Source: Gnetum montanum (taxonomy: Eukaryota; Streptophyta; Gnetopsida; Gnetales; Gnetaceae). Taken from it: DNA of 64,000 nucleotides. Below the pieces are notes generated by a model. That model searched no databases. It saw only the letters and a list, made by a program, of their open reading frames with translations, and had not been told where the DNA came from. The stretch covers positions 194,909-258,908 of the forward strand of contig MNCI01022060.1 in the NCBI GenBank assembly GCA_015680685.1. The letters are read 5' to 3'. Positions 23,175 through 33,060 of the stretch are shown one piece after another. The position numbers and the translations under genes are program-made. Numbering within the stretch: position 1 is the stretch's first letter; the number at the start of each line of letters is the position of its first letter.

Positions 23175-24580
23175 TGAAACAACACTAATTTTTTTCTAAC
23201 ACTTTGAAACAAGAACAACTTAGATCCTTTTGAGCTTTTGAAAAGCAAAAGTTTAACTAAGGCATGGAACTCATGTTGAGCTTGTCAAGCCAGGCTTGCC
23301 CTCAGCGTGAGCAACTCCGAAGACCTCAAAAATCAAGTCAGAGATAGTACAATATAAGGGTGAAAGCCATCCTCAAGGGTCACTATTATTCACTTTAAGT
23401 TTCAGTGTTCAGGAGTTCAGATTTTAGGCCAAATTGCACAAATTTTCCCAGGTCATGCTGAGGTCACGCCAGTAGCATGAGTATAGCATGAGAAACTACA
23501 AAAGCCTTGAAAATGAGTCAAAATGGTTTGACTTCAAAGGTGCAAGTCATCCTCATTGTCCATTGATGAATACTTCAAGTCCTAGCCTCCAGAATTCTAG
23601 ACTTTAGGTCCAAAAATCATAAAATTTTGTCACTCACACTAAGGTCACACTGAGGTCACGCTGACAGCATGAGTCTAGCATGAGTTACCAAACTCAAAAC
23701 AAGGCACAACTAGGCTCAAATTTTGACTTGAAGATCACTCTTAGGGTCAACCACAGTGAGGCAATTGTTGCATTCAAAGAAGAAGCTTCAAAGATCAAAA
23801 ATTGGTGTGAAATGTATCATTTTCATCAGGTCACGTTGAGGTTGTGCTGAGGTCACATTGGCAGCGTGAGTATAGCTTGAGTACAATGTGAGTACTGATC
23901 ACGTCTATTCAAGAACATAGCTTGCCTACACACATCCAACTCACATACAGTTGTCCATCAAACACATGTCACATGATCCATTTTCCTCTCATCTCTCAAC
24001 CATTGATTCCATCCATGAATTCTGTGCTCGAGCCTAGCCAAACCTTATAAATACCCCATGCGTTCACATAAACAGGGTCAAAAATTTTGAAAGTTGATGG
24101 CTTTGGGAGCATTGACTAATAAATTTGGACACTCAGGCACACCTGACTCCCAGCATCCAAGAACTTGTAAACACATCACTTCGAGGCTTAGTTCTTGACT
24201 TCCCATCTACACACGCAACTATGCTTTGACTGGTGCACATTCTTGTTAAGAAATAAAATACAGGTCATTATTTCCTTCCATTTACATTGTTTCATCTATT
24301 TATGATTTGTTTACAATATAGTTCTATATATGCTCTGTTTGCATCTCATGCGTCACCATTTACATTTTGTACGTTATTAGTTACGATAACCCCAATGCTA
24401 GCCATAGCTTATGCTTGGGTAAGTCCTTGGTTGATTTGTGTGTAGATCATCTAAGGCACTCTGCCTTCATTTCCTTTTCTAGCTTTCCCTCGCACGAAGG
24501 TAGTGTCAACTGTGCCTCTCCAACAATCTTTCGGCATTTTTTTTCCTTCTAGCCTCATGTTGATGATTTCGGTCAGTACA
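23175..24580 (+). repeat. 3' LTR of element F
   Basis: 1406 bp, TG to CA, aligning with 15149-16547 along its length. It carries the TATAAATA box at 24046-24053 and the same GCTGAGGTCA words. It is followed by the exact CAACC target duplication. Confidence 0.9.
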
Positions 24581-24585
24581 CAACC
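24581..24585. repeat. Target-site duplication of element F (right copy)
   Basis: CAACC, identical to 15144-15148. Confidence 0.85.
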
Positions 24586-25250
24586 TTGGTAGATATTTTA
24601 ATATAGGTGGACCCATGGGTGAAAAAAGAATGGGTCCAACAATGCTATGAAGTTGACCAAAAAGAATATGGTGCACTTACAATGGTAGAACTAGCATACT
24701 TCAAGATCACGAGCTCTAACCTCAATTCAATTTTGAGGCCAAGAAAGCTAATATTTTCTATCCTTTTGTGTGTCACTGTTAGTAAAAAATTTCTTGTCAA
24801 CCTCTCACAGCTAATATATCCTGAGATAGAGAAGTGTTTCAAGGAGAACAAACATGGGAGGAAGGCACTCCCCTTTCCATTCTTGATCAGAAAACTATGT
24901 AGGCGAGGAGTGATAGTTGACTACTCTAACAATGTTCTTTGCCATGCTCCTGCCATCTCTTGAGTAGAGATGATGAAAGAAAAGGTTCCTACTAAGGTAA
25001 TCTAAGAAGAAGAGTAGAAACCACCACCACCACCCACTCATGAAACAACACCAGAGTTCTACACTACTATTGAGCACATGCGCGAACTCCATGAGCAACT
25101 CTTGCAGTAGGAGTAGGAAAGATTGAGTGATGGTGAACCATCCATGTATAGATCGATGATCAACCATTTCAATAAGATGGCCCAAACCATTAGCCAAATT
25201 GAGGGTGTGATGCCAATGTTTTATGTCCAATGAATTTAGGTGCTTGTAAG
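24586..25250 (+). pseudogene. Env-position ORF of element A with ATHILA / plant-transposon-protein-like domain (3' part)
   Basis: The open stretch 24607-24963 begins VDPWVKKEWVQQCYEVD and contains FLVNLSQLIYPEIEK, then KALPFPFLIRKLCRRGV. The LPFPFLI-x-LCRR segment is typical of the ATHILA ORF-1 and putative-plant-transposon-protein families found in Athila-type elements. The role of these proteins is unknown; their position after pol led to the name env-like. A TGA at 24961 breaks the frame. A His/Pro run (PPPPTHETTP, about 25020-25050) follows. B has the same domain at 46820-47240. The N-terminal part is cut off by F. Confidence 0.68.
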
Positions 25251-26900
25251 ATCAAATCCTAGCTCATGGGAAGTAGTAGTGTCCCTTTCAAAACAACCAT
25301 AATTCTCAAAAATCTCTAGAAATGTATCTAATTTTTTGGTGCTCCTAGAGAAGGATGAGGGGGCTACTATCTTAATGATGTAGTAGAAAGGGTAGGAGAG
25401 TGTAGCTGAGGTTGTAGCTGATCAAGTGATCAAAGCACTCAATTCTCCTATAGTGTTTGTGCAAGATGTTGTTGCATTCAGGCATATGTAGACATTTGCT
25501 GGAGTAGCTAGTGGAAGATTCAATGCAACCCAGGATGAGGAATTTATAGACTAACTAGTAGGAATTGGGTAACTAATTCTAGAGGTCTTTTACCTTTCGA
25601 ATAACATTACTACAACCTAGTCGAAGCTACTTGAGGCTAGGGGAAAATACCTCATTAGTGATGATCAACTTGAAATGGCTAGAGCTAAAAACCAATGGTT
25701 GGCTACAAAAGTTGTGAGACTTAGAGCCGTCCTCACTAATTCCACCATATTCGATCAAGCTATCATAAGAGATGAAGCTTTTCAGTAGCTTTAGCACAAA
25801 CTGCAAGAGGCTCAATACACTAAGAAGTTGAAAATCTTTGACCAGTCGTTAGCTAATGCCACCATCTAGAATATTCAAAAGGACTTGTCAAATATTTTCC
25901 ATGAGAATATGTTTATGAACAAATAAAATTATTTCCTACAAAATATTGAGGCTTAAAAAGATCAGATGATTACCTTTATCTAAGAATAGTAGGAGTAGCT
26001 TGCTAGGGTGAACACTGAATTAATGAGGTTGGCTATAGAGAATCGTAATCTCTTCATGGAGGAGGTCCATGCATTATGCTAGAAATCTACAATAGAAATT
26101 TCTAGCTAGAAAAATAAGGTCCTGAAGTTTGAAAGGGTCAAAAATGATTAGAGGGACTAGGTTGTCTTTCAAAAAGAAATCAATGAGAAAGAGATTCAAC
26201 TGATGAAGGAGAATGTCAATGAGGCCCTCTAATAGTTTCAACAAGGAGAAAATATGTCTTAGCTCATATTTAATGTGTTGAACATGTATAATAAAGCAAA
26301 AATATTCCTCAAGGAGCTACAAATTGAGGAGATGTCAAAATATATGGAGATTTCCAATTGTTGATCCGCAAACCTAGAAATCCTAACTATTGGAAGCTTT
26401 TGGTTAGAACTGGAGAAGCAGGTGGCTAGCTCATACTTTTTGTATGAGGAAAAATTCAATCATCACAAGGAGACCAAGAAAAAGATAGAAATGAAAAATT
26501 TTAAACTCAAAGATCTCAGAGCATATTTCACTGATCAGAGATTAATTGCTGAGAACCTGAGAAATAGAATAGATGATTACCATGAATTGAAAAATAATAT
26601 TAAGATGTTTGATATTGAATGAAAGAAATTTGTAACATAGTTTGTCAATGTGAAGGAGTTGTTTCCAACAATGCCCTATTTTTGGGATGTTCACATACCA
26701 GCCCACATTGGTGATGCTATGCATGATCCTTGAAGTAAAAAGGAGAAGATGAAAGAATTATTGGATACTTTCCATATTTCACTAGAAGTTTCAGCTATAG
26801 TAGGATAGCCTTAGCAACCATAGCATCAAAAACAACTACCATATGCACCTAAAGGTAGTGAAGATCCTTCAGCACCTTAGGAGCCTCCACTACATGGGAT
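25251..26900 (+). pseudogene. Coiled-coil continuation of the env-position ORF (element A)
   Basis: One frame can be followed for about 550 codons across many TAG stops. From about 25620 it is rich in Glu, Lys, Asn and Leu with heptad-like spacing, such as LEARGKYLISDDQLEMARAK and MKNFKLKDLRAYF. The open piece 26422-26622 and its B counterpart (48660-48850) are similar at protein level. A Pro-rich stretch (about 26800-26900) closes it. No transmembrane segment or signal peptide is apparent, which argues against an envelope protein. The family is not recognised. Confidence 0.5.
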
Positions 26901-27134
26901 CATTTGATCTTCTTCCTTTTCTTCAAGCTACTAGAGGGGTTTGGCAATTAATTTTTCTAATGATGTACATTTTTTTGTCATGAACCTCAAATTTTCTAAA
27001 AGTTAATAAACCCATATACTTGGGCACTTAGCATCTATTTATTTGAGTCAGTGTGTCAGTCAATAATTCCATACCTTCCAAAAATTTTGTAAAGAACTTG
27101 TTCCTTCTTTTTTTCACTCAAGGAAGATTTTTCA

Positions 27135-27150
27135 TTTAGTTGTGGGGGTA
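27135..27150 (+). promoter_or_regulatory. Polypurine tract of element A
   Basis: TTTAGTTGTGGGGGTA directly before the 3' LTR, equivalent to the tracts of E and B. Confidence 0.65.
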
Positions 27151-28034
27151 TGATGAATTATGGAAAAAGGGTCATGTCGATGGAATTGCATCAACATGAT
27201 CTTATCAACATGTTCACATTAACATGATCTTGTTGACACGTACTCATCAACGCATGGTTTGTTGCGTTGATGCATATGCATCGATGCAATGTCTGGTCTT
27301 TCCTATAAATATGCATGTACCAGCCACATTTATGGCATCCAATCATTAGTTGCTAGTCAAAATATAGCATTTTTATCTTCCTAGAGTTATAATATTTTCT
27401 AAGTGTCTACAGTAGGAGTTGAGAAGTGTACGACTATTTATTCAAACACTAATATACCTAAGCACCTTGGTGTGAATGGTAATAAAGGAAAGCTTTCTTA
27501 ATAAACCTTGTAACACTTGGACTTAGATTAATGTTTACTTTATGCTTTCATTATTCATGTAATTTACTTTAATGTTTTTAAGTAATTAATTCATATGATT
27601 AAGTAACATACGTAAGTGTGACCACTTTGAGCATATGTTAATGTTTAGTAATCCTAGTAGCACCTAATGCTTGATAACCCAGTAGCATTGTAACATGTTT
27701 AGGATGTGTATGGAAAGTGGGAATGAATGCTTATGTTAGGATTAGTTAAGGATTAATTAATTATTGGATTAGTTAAACATTTAATTACTTTATTTTTAGC
27801 ACATAGGTGAATTAAATAAAAAACATTAAATGATAAAAACCATATGCCTTAGTTACACTTAATTGTACCTTTGCAATTCACATGTGAAACTAAGAAGACA
27901 ATGATCATGTCCATTAGATTCACTACCTAGACCTAATGAACTTAGAGAGTTAAAGTTTATGGAATTTGACTAGATCACTTAGTGAATACTAGTGATTTGT
28001 ATGGTTGTGTGTATGGACTACTCACTATTCATTA
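27151..28034 (+). repeat. 3' LTR of element A
   Basis: 884 bp from TGATGAATTATGG to TTCATTA. U3 contains direct repeats of CAACATGATCTT and CATGATCTTGTTGACA (27188-27240) and a TGATGCATATGCATCGATGC near-palindrome (27269-27288). A TATAAATA box lies at 27304-27311. It is closest to the 3' LTR of B. Confidence 0.88.
27304..27311 (+). promoter_or_regulatory. TATA box in 3' LTR of element A
   Basis: TATAAATA, in line with 49539-49546 in B and 5306-5313 in E. The 5' LTR of A has a decayed TATGAATG at the same place. Confidence 0.5.
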
Positions 28035-28280
28035 GTGTCCATCCATGCCTTTACCTCCTTTGAACTTTTCACATGTCAAGCATTCTTTCACAAAACCTGA
28101 AACTTCTATTGCCATACTACGTCAAAAATAGTGCCTACCCACAAGTTCCAATGTTTTATCCCTATCCATGTAACCTACCATGCCACTACAATGCTTTTCA
28201 AATAAAATATTTTTCCTAAAATCATAGGAACACATACCTTTACATTCTTAATTAATAATTCATCTTGAATATGATAGTTC
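28035..28280 (-). pseudogene. Element C integrase zinc-binding segment
   Basis: On the minus strand this translates to the HHCC-type N-terminal domain that precedes the integrase core, ending with a C-x2-C pair (CLTCEKF). The core itself is found at 6046-6263, on the other side of element A. The same DNA adjoins the 3' LTR of B at 50261-50480. Some stops are present. Confidence 0.7.
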
Positions 28281-28900
28281 CTCCATTAGCCTGTTCTATT
28301 CATCAATGGCTCTTTGAGACTCCTCCAAACCCACCCAAAATCAACATCATTTTCATATAAAGAAGAAAAATCACCCATACCTTCCACATGAGCTACACTA
28401 AAATTTACCACATGAACCCTGGATAATGCATTAGCCACCACATTGACTTTTCCACTTTTTTTCTTTAACATAAAATTGAACTTCTATAATTATGTATCTT
28501 TACACTCAACTTCTTTTGTGAGTTTAGAAATTGAAGTCATTTATTGTCCATTATCAAAGAAAATTCCTTGGGCAACAAGTAATGCCTCAATGCTTGATTA
28601 CTTGAAGAAGAACGTATAATTCCTTCTCATAAATGATATATTTTTGGCTTAGCTCATTCAAAATTTTAGAAAATATAGCAATAGGCCTACCTTCTTTTGA
28701 AAGTTCCCCACCAATGGCAAGTCCACTTACATTCACCTCCAGTTGAAAATTTTTCTTAAAATATGGAATGACAAGCACCAGTTCACTAGTAACCTTTGGT
28801 TTAACCAACTTAAAGGTCCCTTGGATTTCATTATTCCACCTAAATTCCTTATTTTTTCTCAACAAAGAAAACATAGGTCATGAAATACCACTATAATTTT
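28281..28900 (-). pseudogene. Element C RNase H
   Basis: Minus-strand open pieces 28587-28874 and 28286-28471 encode chromovirus-like RNase H. The first contains FQLEVNVSGLAIGGEL, RPIAIFSKILNE and the KYIIYEKELYVLLQVIKHWRHYL motif; the second ends the domain with KVNVVANALSR. In the first motif the position of the catalytic Asp of the family (TDAS) reads Asn (VNVS), so activity is doubtful. Stops near 28500-28585 break the frame. Confidence 0.82.
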
Positions 28901-29640
28901 TAATAAACCATTTATAAAAACTTGTTAAATCAAGAAATGATCTTACCTCCCCAGCATTATTAGGAGTTGACTAATTCCTAATAGTATTTACCTTGGTAGC
29001 TTCTATTAAAATCCAGTTTTTAGAAACCACATGCCCCAAATATGTGATTTTTCTCTTAAAGAAATAACTTTTCTTCACATTTATTACTAGTTGTGCCTCC
29101 TCCAACTAAACACATATCATTGTCAAGTAATCCAATTGCTCTTCCTCATTAGAGTTATACACCAAAATATCATCAAAAGAGATAATGAAACACTTACTAA
29201 TCAAGTCATTTAATACATCATGCATCAACTTCATGAATGTAGTAGGTGAATTTGTAAGCCCAAATGGCATCATCAACCATTGAAACAATCCATCAAGTGC
29301 TTTGAAAATTTTCTTCCACTCATCACTAGGCCTGATTCTGATTTGATGGTAATCACTCTTCAAAAAAGTTTTGCTAAAAATCTCCATATTATTAAGGACA
29401 AAAAATATCATTCATTTTAGAATAGGAAACATGTACCTCACTAGTATCTTGTTCACTACCCTAGAATCAATGTATATCCTTCATTCATCGATATCCTTCT
29501 TTTGCACTAGCAAGGTTGGAATTGCACAACGTGAAATGGATTCTCTCTCGAAGCCAATGAAAAGTAATCTCTCTACTTGCTTTTGCAATTTAGCCCTTTG
29601 ATTTGGTACCATGAAATAAGCTCTCTTATTTGAAATGGTA
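28901..29640 (-). pseudogene. Element C reverse transcriptase
   Basis: The minus-strand piece 29106-29411 (101 codons) carries FLKSDYHQIRI, the MMPFGLTNSPTTFM palm segment and the catalytic SFDDILVY box near 29155-29180. The N-terminal fingers can be followed to about 29600 with stops. The YLG-type connection lies near 29030. The order along the minus strand is protease, RT, RNase H, integrase, as in chromoviruses. Confidence 0.85.
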
Positions 29641-30438
29641 ACACCAAGGATGAAGTTAATCTTATGCTATACATTCCTAATTAGTGGTAGTCCATCTAAT
29701 TCCTCCTTAAACACCTTCAAAAATTTCTTCTTTAATCCTTGCACACGTATAGAGAGTTCAACCTGCATATCATCATGGTTAGTAGCAACTGCTGTCATAA
29801 CAAAAAAACCAAAACTAGTTTTACCATGTTCCTTAATATATTTCCTCTCTCCTAAAAGGTTTAAGAATTCATTAATGCCTCACTTGTTTAACTATCATAT
29901 AAATCAAATCATGGATTCCATTAGGACTAGTAACACTACACACATTTATTTCTCCATCACACTAAGTACCATTGTCAAAATTACAAGGTCTACCAAGAAT
30001 TACATCAACACAATCTATTGGAAGTACATCATACTTCACATCATCATGAAGACTTTTAATTTTAAATTGCAAAGTACATTGTTCCCTCACCTCTTGGGAA
30101 AAATCCCTAGACATCTAGTGTACCTTCTAGGGTCTCAAATGAGGATTAGTTACCAAACCCAAATTAGGAATCACCCTAGAAGAAATAACATTTTCTTGGG
30201 CTTTGTCATTAATAAAAATCATGAATCCATTCCTTAGTAAGAAAGTAACTAGCTTCAATCCAAAATAACAATTTCCTATCAAGATGATCTCCTCTATTAA
30301 CATTTCCCATGAATGCACATGAATTAAAATTAGAAACATCCTTAATTTTTGAAGCATTAGAATTACCTCTCTAAAGAGGTTGGCTTGATGTCTCCTCCAC
30401 CTTCATGATTTGGATATCTTTATCCCTGGATGCTTTGT
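29641..30438 (-). pseudogene. Element C protease and protease-RT linker
   Basis: The minus-strand piece 30127-30357 encodes the start of an aspartic protease: FINDKAQENVISSRV stands where D-S/T-G-A...FIS is expected, and the triad itself is lost (DKA). Downstream, VDVILGRP near 29990 is the C-terminal protease signature. A 200-codon open stretch on the + strand (29635-30237) is the reverse shadow of this conserved region. At 30438 similarity to D stops, in the linker before the gag zinc knuckle. Confidence 0.7.
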
Positions 30439-33060
30439 CAAAATTGATTAATTTGAAGGTTAAAAATGGTAAAAATGTAGGTCTTAGAGTCACACCCCCT
30501 AGCTCCATGTTGGCAAGCATGGATGGAAGTGGCTGAACATAGAGGATCCAAATTTGAGCGAAAATAGGATTGAATGGACAATCAGAACCAAGATTTTTTA
30601 GTTGTGCATTCCCTAGCTACATTCTCAGGCTATTTGGATTAGGTTTTAAGTGTTAAAATAACTTTGGAGTAGTCTCCATGCTAAATCCGTGCTATCCAGC
30701 ATGGAGTAAAGGGGGTGCCCTTGCCTTTTGATCTTAAGATGGTTTGGGAATCAAATCAACTAGGTTTCTAGGCTCCTAGGGTTGCAAACTATGATTTCCT
30801 AAGTTTTGATCAAATTTGCTCATGTTTTGAGGATATTTAGGATCATGCAAGGTTGTACCCCATAACTCATGCTAGAGAATTTCTCTAGAATGGATGAGGA
30901 GAGTTTCTGAATCTCAAAAATTGAAATGAGATTAAATAAGTACAATCTCAAAGTTGTGAGTTCCTAAGCTTTGCCAGTGTAGGTTTTGGGTGATGATGGG
31001 GTATCTAATTTCCATCAAAGGGGGAAAGGCAACTCATCCATGTTTTCTGGTGTGGATGAGGGGGTCCCTAGTGTGGATGGATAAAAAATACTAGATCTAG
31101 GCTACTTTTGATCATAATTTACCATGCATTTCAACTCCCAGGGTCATCGGTGTCTAGGGCTAGGGTTTAGGATCAAAATTAGGCTATTTCTAAGATTTCT
31201 AAGTGGTTTTAGGAGTCACCTCTTTGGTTCCAATCTAGTGAGCATGGAGGATTAAATAGAATAGGTTTTTAGCTATTTTTGATTAATTTTGGTTGTGCAT
31301 GCACATCTCTAGGGTTGATGATGTTGATGGTTGAAGCCTAGGATTAAAATTTGCAAATATTGAGGGCTTTAGGCGGTTTTTGAACTTACCCCTTTGATTC
31401 CACACTAGCTAGCATGGAACCAACATTGAGGACCTTAGGGAGTTCATTTTTTACTATATTTGATTGATTTCTAGATGTTTGGCTTCTATAAGGCCTGATA
31501 GGATTTTGGTCTAAGTAAAAGGTAATTTGCCATTATTTTGATGCATCTAGAATTCCTCATGAATCTTCCTAGTTGCATCCATGATGGCTCCATGCTAGCC
31601 AACATGGAAGATGAGGTACTTAGTGTGAAAGATAAGAAAATCACAAAGAAAACTCATTTTTATCAAGCTTTAGTTTCTAGAGAGTCTGAGAGAATGGGGT
31701 TGTTGATTAAAGTAAGTTTCAATGCCAATCTTGGGAGTTTTTGGCTATACCCCTTTCATCCATGTTGGTGTTGCACTACCTAGTGCACATAGGGATACTG
31801 TAATGTGTCTCCACTTGCATGAATGATTTTATTCACTTTTTGCAAGACTTGATAGGGTTTCAAAGTTTTTGGGGGTTGCCAAGGTTGAGCGGTAGGATAT
31901 AGTATCAAAATTAACTATTTTGAAGGCTTCTTGATGTTTCATGTAGCTATCCTCCCTTTCATCCATGCTAGGTAAGGTGGTCCCAATGTGAATGGGAGTG
32001 GGATGTTGGCTTTTTTCCATTTTTAATTAATGTTAAGGTGTATGAAAGCTTTGGTAGGCTCTAGAAAAGTCTAGGGGTGAGTAGGGTAGTTCATGAAGAT
32101 ATTTTCAATTATAAAATTGGTTTTTTGGAATACCCATAAGAAATCCACATTGGGAAGCATGGATGGAGGGTTCACCATTAATGATAAGGCTTCAAGTCAA
32201 AAAATTGACTGAAGTTTCAACAACTATCAACTATTGAATGTCATGGAGGAATACTAGGATTATTAAAGTTCATTCTAGGGCTATTTAAGGTTGTGGAAAG
32301 GATTTTATGGAATACCCTTAGGGTATCCATGTTGGGAAGCATGGATGGAGAATTCACTACCATGGGGAAGATGTTTAGATGTAAAAATTAGGTTGCTTTT
32401 TGCTAGTTTATGTTACCAGAAGCTAACAAGGGATAGTAGAGTCAAAATATGGCAACTGGATGCTTGATTTTAGCAATTTAAGATCACCTTAATCCATCCA
32501 TGCTAGGTAGCATGAATGGACCTTTGCTTAATGTAGATAAACTAGGTTTAAAATTTCTGGGCACATGTGACTGGATTAGACAAGGTTTCAAGGCTACCAA
32601 GGATGATTATAGGAGTTTAATGTTATGTGCATCCACCTTGGGGTTGAACTAGGGGTAGGTGAGTGCTAGAGGATGAGTATGAATGCCATACCCCCTTGAG
32701 AAATTCTAGGCCAATGTTGCCCAAATTTTGATGTCCAAAGTGACAAGTTTTATTAAGGTTTCATCTCCTATTGGGGTCTAGGGTTCATGTATGTTGATGG
32801 AAACTACAAAAAATGCCAATGGGGGTAAAGTTATATTGTCATGGTTGATGCTTAGAACTAATTTCAAGGCTTATTTGGATGTCAAGTTTAGGCCATGGAA
32901 GGCCATGGCTACAGTAGTTTTAGGCCTTAGCAGGTAATGATCCATACTTGCCTAGTAAGTATGGGATGTCAAAAGGGTGTATAAGGATAACATAAACCAT
33001 GAAACATGGTATAAGGTTGGGAAGGTGAATAATATTTTTTCAGTAAAAGAAGGAATAATA
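30439..33060 (-). repeat. Repeat G1: non-coding block with dispersed CCATGCTAGC/GCATGG motifs
   Basis: It aligns with 59993-61889 (G2) almost from its first base (CAAAATTGAT...). It contains no protein domain. Its signature is an imperfect palindrome, about CCATGCTAGC-AGCATGGATGG, repeated every 100-250 bp (for example 30508, 31585, 32145, 32333, 32498). Near its right end (32880-32930) the minus strand carries the GGCCTAAAACTA word of the 3' region of F, so it may be the non-coding 3' part of an H-type gag-protease element lying on the minus strand. That assignment is inference. Confidence 0.55.

Larger units (their letters stand above)
15149..24580 (+). mobile_element. Element F: nested Tat-like gag-protease retrotransposon without RT, RNase H or integrase
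   Basis: A 9.4-kb element with two LTRs of about 1.4 kb (15149-16547 and 23175-24580). The 3' LTR starts TG and ends CA, and the element is flanked by an exact 5-bp duplication CAACC. The inside holds a leader with a short-word array, a gag, a protease domain, then about 2.5 kb of non-coding repeats. I searched the three forward frames for RT, RNase H and integrase motifs and found none, so it must have depended on enzymes supplied by another element. The LTRs differ at roughly one base in ten over a stretch near 15481-15605, so the insertion is old but younger than the duplication that produced B. Confidence 0.9.
6264..28034 (+). mobile_element. Element A: full-span Athila-like Ty3/gypsy retrotransposon, interrupted by element F
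   Basis: Both LTRs, a primer site, gag, protease, RT, RNase H, integrase, a non-coding spacer, an env-position ORF with a coiled-coil part, and a polypurine tract are present in the canonical order. The element is split at 15148/24581 by nested element F. Without F it is about 12.3 kb. All reading frames carry many stops. About 0.7 kb spanning the first half of RT is missing relative to B. It lies inside the integrase of minus-strand element C with target duplication GTGTT/GTGTC. B at 37218-50260 is its duplicate, made together with the surrounding host DNA. Confidence 0.9.

Noticed and set aside
29635-30237. 200-codon + strand ORF
   Set aside because: It is the reverse shadow of the protease-linker region of minus-strand element C, which carries the recognisable motifs.
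31538-31783. 81-codon ORF in repeat G1
   Set aside because: The aligned region of G2 (61125-61360) does not keep the frame, so there is no sign of coding constraint.
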